From: GCA-2731375 sp964631725
GTDB taxonomy: Bacteria > Pseudomonadota > Alphaproteobacteria > GCA-2731375
Length of the DNA stretch: 64,000 bases
Direction: 5' to 3'
NCBI GenBank assembly: GCA_964631725.1
Contig: CAZVYX010000008.1
Coordinates: forward strand, 1 to 64,000
Shown one piece after another: positions 44,521-53,227 of this stretch. A model generated the notes under the pieces. It saw only the letters and a program-made list of their open reading frames with translations. It made no database searches and was not told the DNA's origin. Each line of letters opens with the position of its first letter. The stretch's first letter is position 1. The translations under genes were made by a program, and so were the position numbers.

Positions 44521-44562
44521 GTTGCGATGCAACAAAAAGCCATCACCGCATGATGCAACGCA
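44521..44562. promoter_or_regulatory. PhaR-like operator motifs upstream of phaZ
   Basis: GTTGCGATGCAAC (44521-44533) is an inverted repeat containing TGC-GAT-GCA, and TGCAACGCA (44554-44562) repeats the TGC-N3-GCA pattern about three helical turns away. This matches the type of site described for the alphaproteobacterial PHA-sensing repressor PhaR. Both lie 64-105 bases before the phaZ start codon. Confidence 0.45.
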
Positions 44563-44583
44563 ACGTTTGAGAATTAATGAAAA

Positions 44584-45195
44584 TCAGCCGGCGGCCATGA
44601 CGCTGCGAATTTTCTCCGCCATGTCTTCCGGTGTCGTCATGGGCGAGAAATGATGCAGATATTTGCCGTCCGGACCCATCAGATAGACAAACGAGGAATG
44701 GTCCATGAAATAGTCGCCGTCCTCGTCCGCCGGATTTTTGGCGAAATATACCCGGTAAGCCCTGGCCGCCGCCTTGATCTGATCGATGCTGCCGGTCAGA
44801 CCCGTAAGGGAGGGATGAAAATTACCCATATAGTCAGCCATGGCTTCAACCGTATCGCGCTCCGGGTCGACGGTCACCATTAGCGGCCGAACCATGTCGC
44901 CATCCTCGCCCAATTGATCCATCGCTTCGCCGATGACCTGCAATTCCGTCGGGCAAACGTCGGGACAATAGGTATAGCCGAAAAATACCAGCATGAATTT
45001 GCCGCGATAGTCGGCCTCCGTCACCGCCCGTCCCTTGTGATCCACCAATTCGAAGGGTCCACCGATGGTCGGCAGGCCGACGCCGGATGACGTTATCTCG
45101 CCCTGCTCGTCAAGAAACAGGGTGTTGACGGTCAATCCCAGGGCCACGGCAATCACCGTCGCCGCGACAAACAACATTACACGGGGAAAAGTCAT
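44584..45195 (-). CDS. SCO family copper chaperone-like protein
   Basis: A 203-aa membrane-anchored thioredoxin-fold protein with an N-terminal hydrophobic helix (VMLFVAATVIAVALGLTV). The copper-binding site is CxxxC in YCPDVCPTEL plus the distal histidine in DYFMDHSSFVYLM. SCO proteins deliver copper to the CuA site of cytochrome c oxidase or act as thiol reductants. No oxidase genes are adjacent. It is followed by the gap containing the phaZ control region. Confidence 0.9.
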   Translation of the reverse strand: MTFPRVMLFVAATVIAVALGLTVNTLFLDEQGEITSSGVGLPTIGGPFELVDHKGRAVTEADYRGKFMLVFFGYTYCPDVCPTELQVIGEAMDQLGEDGDMVRPLMVTVDPERDTVEAMADYMGNFHPSLTGLTGSIDQIKAAARAYRVYFAKNPADEDGDYFMDHSSFVYLMGPDGKYLHHFSPMTTPEDMAEKIRSVMAAG

Positions 45196-45228
45196 CTGCG
45201 ATCCACTACTGCGCCTCGGACGGAAGCT

Positions 45229-46641
45229 TTAACCTTCGAGCATCCGGCGCAGAAGATCAATATCCTCGGCCAGGGCGGCGTCGGTCTGGCGCAATTCCTC
45301 AATCCGCTTGACCGCGTGCATCACCGTGGTGTGGTCCCGGCCGCCGAACTTGCGGCCAATTTCCGGCAACGATCGTGTGGTCAGCTGTTTTGCCAGGTAC
45401 ATCGCCACCTGTCTGGGCCGGGCGACGGCGCGGGCGCGGCGCGCCGAATGCATGTCGGCCAGACGGATATTGAAATGCTGGGCGACCTTTTTCTGGATTT
45501 CCTCGATCGTGACCCGGCGGTCGTTGGCGCGCAACAGATCCTGCAAGGCTTCCTGGGTCATTTCCAGATTGATCGGACGCCCCACCAAATGGGAATGGGC
45601 GATCAAGCGGTTCAAGGCGCCTTCCAGTTCGCGGATGTTGGAGGTGATGCGGTGGGCCAGGAATTCCAGCACCTTGGGCGGGAAATCGCCGACATTGGCG
45701 CGGGCCAGCTTGGCTTCCAGTATGCCAAGGCGCAATTCAAAATCAGTCTGATGGATATCCACCACCAGGCCCCATCCGAGGCGGGAGCGGATCCGTTCTT
45801 CCACGTCTTCCAGGTCCGAGGGCGAACGGTCGGCGGAAATGACGATCTGTTTGTTCTGATCGACCAGTTCGTTGAAGGTATGGAAGAATTCTTCCTGGGT
45901 GGAATCCTTGCGCGAAAAGAATTGCACATCGTCGATCATCAACACATCCGCCGAACGGAAGACCTGCTTGAACGCCATGGTCTCCCGGTCGCGCAGGGCG
46001 CGGACAAACTGGTACATGAAACGCTCGGCCGAGAGATAGATCACTTCGCGGCCGGGGTCACGCTCGCGAATATGCCAGGCGATGGCGTGCATCAAATGGG
46101 TCTTGCCCAGGCCGACGCCGCCGTACAGGAACAGCGGATTGAAGTTTACCTGCGCCGTATCGGCAACCCGGCGCGCGGCGGCATAGGCCAGTTCGTTCGA
46201 CTTGCCGACGACGAAGGATTCGAACTGATAGCGTGAATCCAGGGCGGACCCCATGCGCAGGCCCTGGGTCTCGGAAGCCACGGCGGGAATGGCGCCCGTC
46301 GCGCTTTCCAGGGGCGCGACACCATCCATGTCAATCACCGCCGCACCGTCACTATTGGCGGCAACCGCGGCCGCCGAATGGCGCCCGGCAACCGGATGCA
46401 CGGCGATATCGAGTTCCCGCACCGATTTGTCTTCGGCATGCCAAAACGCCCGGATGCGCTCGCCGTAGTGCGACAGCACCCAATCACGCATGAACCTTGT
46501 CGGAGCCTGAAGATGGGCCACACCGCCGTCGATACGTTCGAACTTCAACGGGCGCAGCCAGGAATTATACGCAGCGTCACCAAATTCGGACCGCAACCGG
46601 GCGCAAACCCGCTGCCACTGACCGAGATACCCTTGATCCAT
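45229..46641 (-). CDS. dnaA: chromosomal replication initiator DnaA
   Basis: A 470-aa initiator. Domain I covers the N terminus (WQRVCARLRSEFGDAAYNSWL) and domain II is a short variable linker around residues 90-150. The AAA+ domain has GGVGLGKTHLMHA (Walker A) and VLMIDDVQFF (Walker B). Domain IV ends with the DNA-binding signature FGGRDHTTVMHAVKRI. ATG 46641 follows AAAGGGCGAG and gives the standard N terminus. It neighbours rpsT as in other alphaproteobacteria, but with a wide gap between them. Confidence 0.95.
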   Translation of the reverse strand: MDQGYLGQWQRVCARLRSEFGDAAYNSWLRPLKFERIDGGVAHLQAPTRFMRDWVLSHYGERIRAFWHAEDKSVRELDIAVHPVAGRHSAAAVAANSDGAAVIDMDGVAPLESATGAIPAVASETQGLRMGSALDSRYQFESFVVGKSNELAYAAARRVADTAQVNFNPLFLYGGVGLGKTHLMHAIAWHIRERDPGREVIYLSAERFMYQFVRALRDRETMAFKQVFRSADVLMIDDVQFFSRKDSTQEEFFHTFNELVDQNKQIVISADRSPSDLEDVEERIRSRLGWGLVVDIHQTDFELRLGILEAKLARANVGDFPPKVLEFLAHRITSNIRELEGALNRLIAHSHLVGRPINLEMTQEALQDLLRANDRRVTIEEIQKKVAQHFNIRLADMHSARRARAVARPRQVAMYLAKQLTTRSLPEIGRKFGGRDHTTVMHAVKRIEELRQTDAALAEDIDLLRRMLEG

Positions 46642-47424
46642 CAACTCGCCCTTTTGCAACACGTTATCCGGCCATTAAATGCCCGGTTCGATATCCTCCG
46701 GTCTGAATGATGTTTTTCAGAGACGACCTCAAACGATGCACCAAGAAACTGCCTTGGCGTTCCCTTGCCTTGCCTCGCACCGCAGCATGGTTCAAGCCCG
46801 GCGTCACGAAATGTATCCGCGCGACGGCTCTGTCGACCATGTGTCTGCGTCACCACACCCCCCCGGATTGACCACGGCGAAACTGTTTGCACCATGTCTT
46901 TTGCAGGGACCTGATGCCTGGACCTGCCGCGATCCAGCTCTTATTTATAATTGATACGAAGACCTTAAAAAATAATAAAAACGAAAATTTTTATTTTCAT
47001 TCTTCAGTATTGCAGAAATAACACAGCCCTTACACTTGCCAGGATACAATATTCAGGATTCCGCAACTTTAATTTAACTTGCCAGCCTAACTCGACAAGG
47101 CCTACGTACGGTACTTTGACGAGGCCAGGAACGCAATGGGGGGAAATGGAGAACAGCGCAATTTTCTTCGTTGCGAAATGTAGCCGGCACGTCACCGCCT
47201 ACCAGATATTGATGACTCGCGAAACTTCGCGCCGGCCGGTCCAGACAGCCGCGGCAAAGGACGCAACGCGACAGCTCGCCGCGGCGCATGGACGTGCCGT
47301 GGAAGCGTCAATCGGGCTAATGATGAAGGCAATAGTTCGGCGAATCGTGTCATCGCCACGCGCCCGTTCCGGGCCGTTGCCCCCGTCCGCGTATCACTGG
47401 GACGGGCGGCACCAACGATGCGGC
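46642..47424. other. noncoding gap between dnaA and rpsT
   Basis: About 780 bases with no convincing gene. An AT-rich core (46939-47010) contains runs such as TTAAAAAATAATAAAAACG and a dyad AAAATTTTTATTTT, and is likely to hold the dnaA promoter on the minus strand. I looked for clusters of the DnaA box TTATCCACA and found none; the nearest, TTATCCGGC at 46665, mismatches at two positions. An origin here is therefore not supported, though not excluded. Confidence 0.4.
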
Positions 47425-47697
47425 TTATTCCGCCGCACCCATGGCATTGACCAGCCGGGTCAACCGGGAAATCCGCCGCGCGGATGTATTGGCCTTTAGA
47501 ATACCCTGCTGGCTGCCGCGCGTCAGCACCGGCTCGGCCGCTTTCAAGGCCGCGATGGCGGCATCCTTGTCACCGGCGGCCAGGGCATCCTCGACCCGGC
47601 GCACGTATGTGCGCACCCGGCTGCGCCGGCCACGGTTTATGACGGTGCGCTTTTCCGCCTGCCGGAGACGTTTTCTTGCTTGTTTGGTATGTGCCAT
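47425..47697 (-). CDS. rpsT: 30S ribosomal protein S20
   Basis: A 90-aa highly basic protein starting MAHTKQARKRLRQAEKRT, the standard S20 N terminus, with ARRISRLTRLVNAMGA at the end. It binds 16S rRNA in the small subunit body. Length is typical. It lies upstream of dnaA on the same strand, the usual alphaproteobacterial order. Confidence 0.96.
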   Translation of the reverse strand: MAHTKQARKRLRQAEKRTVINRGRRSRVRTYVRRVEDALAAGDKDAAIAALKAAEPVLTRGSQQGILKANTSARRISRLTRLVNAMGAAE

Positions 47698-47800
47698 GTC
47701 TGCTTTTTCTATATCCGATTTTCCCGCCTTTCGGGACGCGCGGTTATAGACGCGGCTTCAAGCCGGGTCAACCCGGCTGCATGCGTTCCATCAACCTGAT

Positions 47801-48580
47801 TCAGCCATCCTTCCGCTGTTCGTCCGGGGCATAGATGGAGCGTCGGCGCCACCACAATAATTCGCCACGCAGGAAGGCCTGGGCCAGGTCGTTCTCGGGC
47901 GCCTCGAAAAAGCGCGCGGCCGGGGCCTGTTCCTTCAACCTGCCCCTGTGCATGAACAGAATTTCACCGGCCAGGCGGCGGGCCTGATGCAAATCGTGGG
48001 TCGTCATGATGACCTTGGTGCCCCGGGCCGATGTCTCCTGAATGATTTCCTCCACCAGGTGGGTCGCGGCCGGATCCAGATTGGCGCTGGGCTCATCCAA
48101 CAGCAGCATTTCGGGCCGTACGGCCCAGGCCCGGGCCAAGGCCAGGCGCTGCTGCTCGCCAAATGACAACAGACGCGCCGGGCGCTGGGCATAGCGGCTC
48201 AATCCCGCCCGCGCCAGGGCCTCATCGGCCCGCCGGTTGCGTTCATCCTTCTCCACCCCCTTCACCTTCAGGGCAAAGGCGACATTGGCACGGACCGAAC
48301 GGCGCAAAAGCACCGGCCGTTGCAGGACCATGGCCTGATGCTGGCCGCGCAGGCCAGGGTCGGCGCCACCGGCCCAGCTGACCCGCCCCTGCTCCGGGCT
48401 GATCAGACCATGGCACAGCTTCAGCAGCAGACTTTTGCCGGCGCCATTGGGGCCAATGATCACACTGCAGCCTGATGCGGCTTCGAAACGGCAGCTCAGG
48501 TCCTTGATGACCCATTTATCCCCGGCTTTCAGTGAAACGGCGTGCAATTCCAGGGGCAATGTTTTTGGCGCGGTTCGCAT
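47801..48580 (-). CDS. orphan ABC transporter ATPase (TupC/PstB-like)
   Basis: A 259-aa stand-alone ABC ATPase: Walker A IIGPNGAGKSLLLKLCHG, signature LSFGEQQRLALARAWA, Walker B MLLLDEPSANLD and the H-loop IMTTHDLHQA. The sequence style (TRxLxxxAxAARFFEAPENDLAQAF near the C terminus) is like tungstate or phosphate importer ATPases. No permease or binding protein gene is adjacent, so its partners are elsewhere or it is a remnant. An in-frame ATG at 48625 would add 15 residues. It is divergent from the dehydrogenase gene. Confidence 0.82.
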   Translation of the reverse strand: MRTAPKTLPLELHAVSLKAGDKWVIKDLSCRFEAASGCSVIIGPNGAGKSLLLKLCHGLISPEQGRVSWAGGADPGLRGQHQAMVLQRPVLLRRSVRANVAFALKVKGVEKDERNRRADEALARAGLSRYAQRPARLLSFGEQQRLALARAWAVRPEMLLLDEPSANLDPAATHLVEEIIQETSARGTKVIMTTHDLHQARRLAGEILFMHRGRLKEQAPAARFFEAPENDLAQAFLRGELLWWRRRSIYAPDEQRKDG

Positions 48581-48674
48581 GGCGCCATGTTGCCCCGAAT
48601 TGCGGCGTTGGTGAAGGGCTACCATTCCGGGGCATGTTGGCTATGCTGAGCCGATTATTGTTGGGAGCGGTCGT

Positions 48675-49607
48675 ATGAGCACTATTTTGATGGCGTCGAA
48701 CCAAGATCCGGTGGATCTGTGGCGCGAGGGCCTGGCCAAGGAAATGCCGGAGTTGGATTTCAGGGCCTATCCCGACGTCGGCGATCCCGCCGAGATCGAC
48801 TATGCCCTGGTCTATTGGCCGCCTCATGGCCTGATCGCCAGCCTGCCCAACGTCAAGGCGGTGCTCTCCATCGCCGCCGGCTGCGACCATATTCTGGCCG
48901 ATCCCCAGTTGCCCGATCATTTGCCGATCGTTCGCATGGTGGATGACTACCTGGCCGCGATGATGGCCGAATATGCCGTCTACGGCGTGCTGCATTTCCA
49001 TCGGGATATGCATTATTACCGCCGGGAGCAGCTAGCGGACCGTTGGAGCCGGGCCTGGCCGCTGTATACACCCGATACCGCCGTGGGCATTCTGGGCCTG
49101 GGCGCCATCGGCAGCGACTGCGCGCGCAAACTGGGCGTGATGGGGTTTCAGGTGCACGGCTGGTCGCGGGAACAGAAAAACATGCCTGGCGTAACCTGTC
49201 ATTCCGGCGCCAACGGCTTGCTGGCGATGGCCGGGCAATGCCGCTATCTGGTCTGTGTCCTGCCCCTGACGGCCCGGACCGAGGGCATCATCAACGCCGA
49301 ACTGATCGCCGCCATGCCCGAGGGCGGCTACATCATCAATATCGCCCGCGGCGGCCATCAGGTGGACGGGGATCTTCTGGCGGCCCTGGACAGCGGCCAA
49401 TTGGGCGGCATCTTCCTCGATGTCTTTAACGAGGAGCCCCTGCCCGCCGACCATCCCTACTGGCAGCACGACAAGGTTTGGATGACGCCGCACGTGGCCG
49501 GCGAGCTGGTGCCGCGCTCCTGCGCCAAATCGGTCGCCGCCAATATCCGCCGTATCGAGGCCGGTCAGCCGGTACCCGATCTTTTTGACAAATCACGAGG
49601 CTATTGA
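48675..49607 (+). CDS. glyoxylate/hydroxypyruvate reductase A-like 2-hydroxyacid dehydrogenase
   Basis: A 310-aa D-2-hydroxyacid dehydrogenase of the GhrA branch. The NAD(P) fold is GILGLGAIGSDCARKLGVMG; the catalytic arginine is in NIARGGHQVDGDLLAAL; and the catalytic histidine is in WMTPHVAGELVP. The N-terminal domain lacks the extended helices of classic PGDH. It would reduce glyoxylate or hydroxypyruvate with NADPH. A small monooxygenase gene follows after 3 bases. Confidence 0.87.
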   Translation: MSTILMASNQDPVDLWREGLAKEMPELDFRAYPDVGDPAEIDYALVYWPPHGLIASLPNVKAVLSIAAGCDHILADPQLPDHLPIVRMVDDYLAAMMAEYAVYGVLHFHRDMHYYRREQLADRWSRAWPLYTPDTAVGILGLGAIGSDCARKLGVMGFQVHGWSREQKNMPGVTCHSGANGLLAMAGQCRYLVCVLPLTARTEGIINAELIAAMPEGGYIINIARGGHQVDGDLLAALDSGQLGGIFLDVFNEEPLPADHPYWQHDKVWMTPHVAGELVPRSCAKSVAANIRRIEAGQPVPDLFDKSRGY

Positions 49608-49610
49608 AAC

Positions 49611-49910
49611 ATGATCGTCATTTCCGGCTGTTTTCGCTTTGCCCCCGAACACCGTGCCGCCGCGTTGGCCGCCGCCCTGGCCATGGCGGCGGAGACGCGC
49701 AAGGAAGACGGCTGCATCACCTATGGCTTCTTTGCCGATGTCGAGGATGAAAACACCTTCCGCATTTTCGAGGAATGGCAGTCCCAGGCGCATCTGGACG
49801 CCCATTTTCAGACCGCCCATATCGCCCAATTCCGCGAGACCGTGGCCAGCCTGGGCCCGTTGGAACGCGATGTCAGCCGCTATGTGGTGGACGACGTCAC
49901 GAAACTTTAG
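49611..49910 (+). CDS. antibiotic biosynthesis monooxygenase-domain protein (ABM family)
   Basis: A 99-aa dimeric ferredoxin-like-fold protein of the ABM/YgiN type: EDGCITYGFFADVEDENTFRIFEEWQSQAHLDAHFQT is diagnostic. Members oxidise quinols or are small heme- or quinone-related factors. It starts 3 bases after the GhrA-like stop, so the two are coupled. Its 3' end overlaps the convergent thioesterase gene by 14 bases. Confidence 0.85.
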   Translation: MIVISGCFRFAPEHRAAALAAALAMAAETRKEDGCITYGFFADVEDENTFRIFEEWQSQAHLDAHFQTAHIAQFRETVASLGPLERDVSRYVVDDVTKL

Positions 49911-50328
49911 GCGGGCGCGGAAATATCCGGAAAACGCCGGAGGCGGTGAAAACCAGTTCACCGCCGGCGAATGCTTCCGCCTCGGCGAAGGCCATATTGT
50001 CCTCCCGGCCCGAAACCCAGGCCGTGCCCTCGAGCCAGGCGCCGGCATCGACAGCACCAATCAGGTCACAAACCATGCGGATCGTAACGCCCCGCATGCC
50101 TGTCCCGCGCGAAACGGCGGTCGCCAAAAGGCCATCCGCGAAGGACGACATCATGCCGCCATGCAAACTGCCGTGGGCATTACAGTGACGCTGTTGCACA
50201 CGCAGGCCATGCCAGAACCGCTCCCCTTCCACGCGGTGAAAATAGGGGCCGTTGCGCGTGGAATAAGGTCCACGGGTGCGTGATTGGACAAAACCCAGGG
50301 GCGGATCGGCATCGAATTCTTTTTCCAT
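49897..50328 (-). CDS. PaaI-family acyl-CoA thioesterase
   Basis: A 143-aa hot-dog thioesterase. The catalytic region is CNAHGSLHGGMMSSFADGLLA, matching the PaaI/HotDog consensus (NHxGxxHGG). An acidic residue in the long helix is in place. It would hydrolyse phenylacetyl- or fatty acyl-CoA by-products. It is convergent with, and overlaps, the ABM gene by 14 bases. Confidence 0.87.
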   Translation of the reverse strand: MEKEFDADPPLGFVQSRTRGPYSTRNGPYFHRVEGERFWHGLRVQQRHCNAHGSLHGGMMSSFADGLLATAVSRGTGMRGVTIRMVCDLIGAVDAGAWLEGTAWVSGREDNMAFAEAEAFAGGELVFTASGVFRIFPRPPKVS

Positions 50329-50396
50329 GACGGCAGTATATCAAAGCTCCCGGATGATATGCTGGTTCGAAATTAAATCTTGGAAGGAGTATCTCG

Positions 50397-51248
50397 ATGG
50401 CGCGTTTAGCGGGCAAGGTGGCGATGATCACGGGCGGTACATCGGGCATGGGGGCGGTCACGGCGCGGCGCTTCGCCGCCGAGGGCGCCCAGGTGGTCCT
50501 GACCGGGCGCTCGGAAAAGCGCGGCCAGGACCTGGTCGAAGAGATCGGCGCCAATGCACGTTTTGCCGCGATGGAGGCGAGCGATGAAGACTCGATCAAA
50601 GGGGCCGTCGATTTCACAATGTCAGAATTCGGCCGCCTGGATTGCCTTTTCAACAATGCCGGTGCGGTGGCCCATGCCAGCCGCATCGAGAAGATCAGCA
50701 CCGAAGCGTTCAACGAGGAAATGTCGGCCCTGGTCGGCGGCCCGCTGTTCGCCATGAAGCACGCCATTCCCATCATGCGACAACAGGGTGGTGGTTCGAT
50801 TATCAACAACGCCTCGACCGCCGGGCACTGGACGGGCCACGGACCGGTGCTTTATTCCATTGCCAAGGCGGCGGTGCTGCACCTGACCAAGGTCGTGGCA
50901 ATGCAGATCGCCAAGAGTTCGATCAGGGTCAACTCGATCTCTCCGGGCTGTGTCGCGACGCCGATGTTTTCCATCGGCACCGATATGACACAGGAACAGT
51001 CCGCCGCCTCCCTGCCGATTATCGAGCGGGAATTGGGCAAGGTCGTGCCCCTGGGCCGGGCCGGCGATGGCGAGGACGTGGCATCGGTCCTGGTTTTCCT
51101 GGCCAGCGACGAAAGCCGCTATATCACGGCCCAGGATATCGCCGTGGACGGCGGCCTGACCGCCGGCTACACGCCAGAGGATTCCATGGAAAAATTCGGC
51201 GGCCTGCATGCGGCGTTAACCGCGGAACTGGAAAAAATGAAGGCTTAG
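50397..51248 (+). CDS. short-chain dehydrogenase/reductase
   Basis: A 283-aa classical SDR. The cofactor motif is TGGTSGMGAVTARRFAAEG, the NNAG motif is LFNNAGAVAHA, and the catalytic Ser-Tyr-Lys is in INNASTAGHWTGHGPVLYSIAKAAV (Y-x3-K). The C-terminal tail after DIAVDGGLTAGYTPED is longer than usual. GGAAGGAG precedes the ATG. It lies beside thioesterase and acyl-CoA synthetase genes, so it may reduce a 3-oxoacyl or hydroxy-acid intermediate. The 3' end is followed by a large hairpin repeat. Confidence 0.88.
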   Translation: MARLAGKVAMITGGTSGMGAVTARRFAAEGAQVVLTGRSEKRGQDLVEEIGANARFAAMEASDEDSIKGAVDFTMSEFGRLDCLFNNAGAVAHASRIEKISTEAFNEEMSALVGGPLFAMKHAIPIMRQQGGGSIINNASTAGHWTGHGPVLYSIAKAAVLHLTKVVAMQIAKSSIRVNSISPGCVATPMFSIGTDMTQEQSAASLPIIERELGKVVPLGRAGDGEDVASVLVFLASDESRYITAQDIAVDGGLTAGYTPEDSMEKFGGLHAALTAELEKMKA

Positions 51249-51277
51249 TCAGTTTCGATATTCATCGAATCGCCGGG

Positions 51278-51348
51278 CCACCCGCTCCCCTTTCCCGACC
51301 ACCCACAGGGTACCATGAATTGGGTGGTCGGGAAGGGGGAGCGGGTGG
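51278..51348. repeat. intergenic palindromic repeat, copy A
   Basis: A 27-bp hairpin arm pair (51278-51304 / 51322-51348, 26 of 27 paired) of form CCACCCGCTCCCC... with a 17-base loop ACAGGGTACCATGAATT. The loop is nearly identical, in inverse orientation, to that of copy B at 55408-55477, while the stems differ with compensating changes. It sits after the SDR stop and before the convergent small gene, where it could also terminate transcription. Confidence 0.8.
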
Positions 51349-51370
51349 GTAGTTCAATTTCGTAATCGGT

Positions 51371-51559
51371 CTAGCCCGCCAGATGGCGCGCGACGGCGGC
51401 CTGCGCCGCGGTGGGCTCAATATGGGGCCAGGCGGCCAAGATTTCCCGTTGCGCCCAGGCCTTTAGACGATCGGGCTGGTCCTCGCCGGCCTGCCGGGCC
51501 GCCGCGATGCCGCGCTGGACACAAAGCGCCAGATCAGCTTCGCTGGGTTCGCACATCAT
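51371..51559 (-). CDS. small hypothetical protein downstream of the acyl-CoA synthetase
   Basis: A 62-aa reading frame starting MMCEPSEADLALCVQRGIAA, largely helical and with mild charge. A good Shine-Dalgarno (GGAGAGG, 9 bases before the ATG) supports it, and it starts 16 bases after the acyl-CoA synthetase stop on the same strand, so it is probably the last gene of that operon. No family is recognised. No signal peptide or membrane helix is visible. Confidence 0.55.
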   Translation of the reverse strand: MMCEPSEADLALCVQRGIAAARQAGEDQPDRLKAWAQREILAAWPHIEPTAAQAAVARHLAG

Positions 51560-51575
51560 CGGACAGGCCTCTCCA

Positions 51576-53123
51576 TCATTCCCGGGCCGGACCGGGGAAC
51601 TGATCCCGCAGCAGCCGCTTCAGCGGCTTGCCCGTCGGATTGCGGGGGACTTCATTTATGAACGCCACGGCCTTGGGCTGCTTGAACGGCGCCAGTTTGC
51701 CATCGCAGTGCCGCAGCACGTCCGCCTCGGTCAAATCGTCATCCTTTTTCACCACCACGGCAAAGGGACTTTCGCCCCAGCGCTCGCTGGGCTGGCCGAT
51801 CACGGCCACATCCGCCACGCCGGGATGGCCGATGATGACGTTCTCCAGCTCCGCCGGATAGACATTCTCGCCGCCCGAAATGACCATGTCCTTGACCCGG
51901 TCATGGATCGTCACGAAACAGTCCTCGTCCTGGAAGGCGACATCCCCCGTATACAGCCAGCCATCGCGGATGGTCTCCGCCGTCGCCTCTGGATTGTTCC
52001 AATAGCCCTTCATGACATGGGCGCCGCTGACCAGCAGTTCGCCGGGCACGCCGGGGGCGGTGTCGTTGCCATCCTCGTCGACAATCCGCACGGTGGTGTG
52101 GAAAAACGCCTTGCCGGCAGAGCCGATCCTGACCATGGCGTCATCGGGGCTGAGGACCGTTCCCGGCCCGCCGGCCTCGGTCAAGCCATAGGCCTGATGG
52201 ATTTCGATACCGATGTTGCGAAAGTTTTCAATCAGGTTGGTGGGCACGGGCGAGGCGCCGGAAAGAATGGCCCGCAGGTTGGAGGTGTCATACTTCTCAT
52301 GCTCCGGCACCTGCAGCATGAAGTTCAACATGGCTGGCACCGCCAGGGAGGAGGTGATTTTCTCCTGCTCGGTTATTTCCCACATGACCTTGGGGTCGAA
52401 TTGACGCAACAGCACCACGGTGCCGCCGGTGTAGATGGTGAATATGACCGGCAACAGCGCGCCGACATGAAACATCGGCAGGGCGATGGAGTAGCGGTCC
52501 CGGTACCGCACATCGGTGGAGTTGGCGAAGGTAATGATGGCCCAGGTCATGGTGTTGTGGGTATGCAGGGCGCCCTTGGGCAAACCGGTGGTGCCGGAGG
52601 TATACATGATGAACAGGTCATCATCCTCACCCGCGTCACTTTCAGGCGGATGTTCAGCGCCTGCCGCCACGAAGTCCTGGTATTCGGTGGCGAACAGATT
52701 GCGTTCGCCCCCTTCGCTCAACTCGATCCAATGGCGCACATCCGTACCTTCCGCGCCACGGTCATGCAGTTCAGCGGCGACTTCGGCAAAATCATGGCCG
52801 TAGATCAGCGCGGCGGCACCGGAATCCTTCAGGATGTAGCTCAACTCGTCAGCCACCAGGCGCCAATTCAAGGGAACGACGATGGCGCCGATCTTGGCCA
52901 GACCCATGAAACTTTCAAAGAATTCAACGCCGTTCATCATCAGAATGGCGACCCGGTCGCCCTTCTTGACGCCCAGATCGATCATGGCGTTGGCGACCTT
53001 GTTGGCGCGGCGGTCGACCTGGGCATAGGTCAGCCGCCGCGAGGTCGCGGGATCGACAACCGCCTCCAGATTCGGATTCGTATGAGCACGTTTCCCTAAA
53101 TAACCGCCAATATTGTTACGCAC
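51576..53123 (-). CDS. acyl-CoA synthetase (AMP-binding)
   Basis: A 515-aa ANL ligase: IMYTSGTTGLPKGALHTH (A3), YGLTEAGGPGTVLSP (A5), TGDVAFQDEDCFVTIHDRVKDM (A7-A8) and the catalytic lysine in NPTGKPLKRLLRDQFP. The GTG at 53123 is the favoured start because GGGAG lies 8 bases before it and the protein then begins VRNNIGGYLGKRAHTNP; an ATG at 53159 has no ribosome site. It follows the Rieske pair with a ~100-base gap and may activate an aromatic or fatty acid substrate. Confidence 0.87.
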   Translation of the reverse strand: MRNNIGGYLGKRAHTNPNLEAVVDPATSRRLTYAQVDRRANKVANAMIDLGVKKGDRVAILMMNGVEFFESFMGLAKIGAIVVPLNWRLVADELSYILKDSGAAALIYGHDFAEVAAELHDRGAEGTDVRHWIELSEGGERNLFATEYQDFVAAGAEHPPESDAGEDDDLFIMYTSGTTGLPKGALHTHNTMTWAIITFANSTDVRYRDRYSIALPMFHVGALLPVIFTIYTGGTVVLLRQFDPKVMWEITEQEKITSSLAVPAMLNFMLQVPEHEKYDTSNLRAILSGASPVPTNLIENFRNIGIEIHQAYGLTEAGGPGTVLSPDDAMVRIGSAGKAFFHTTVRIVDEDGNDTAPGVPGELLVSGAHVMKGYWNNPEATAETIRDGWLYTGDVAFQDEDCFVTIHDRVKDMVISGGENVYPAELENVIIGHPGVADVAVIGQPSERWGESPFAVVVKKDDDLTEADVLRHCDGKLAPFKQPKAVAFINEVPRNPTGKPLKRLLRDQFPGPARE

Positions 53124-53227
53124 GCCGCTTGCTCCCTGTTGGCCGCTGCATTGACCCAATGGCGTTGGGGTTTCTTGTATCGCTCCCGTTTGCCGCCATG
53201 GGGCGCCAAACTGTAGTCAAATTTCAG

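Noticed and set aside
46679..46954. 91-codon frame in the dnaA-rpsT gap
   Set aside because: No ribosome site, no domain and biased composition; likely chance.
46939..47010. Possible oriC in the AT-rich gap next to dnaA
   Set aside because: No cluster of DnaA boxes matching TTATCCACA was found. The evidence is insufficient.
47116..47499. 127-codon frame running into rpsT
   Set aside because: Antisense to rpsT at its end, with no recognisable features.
51278..51348. CRISPR-like or tandem repeat array
   Set aside because: There are single palindromes at two places rather than spaced direct repeats; no array and no cas genes.
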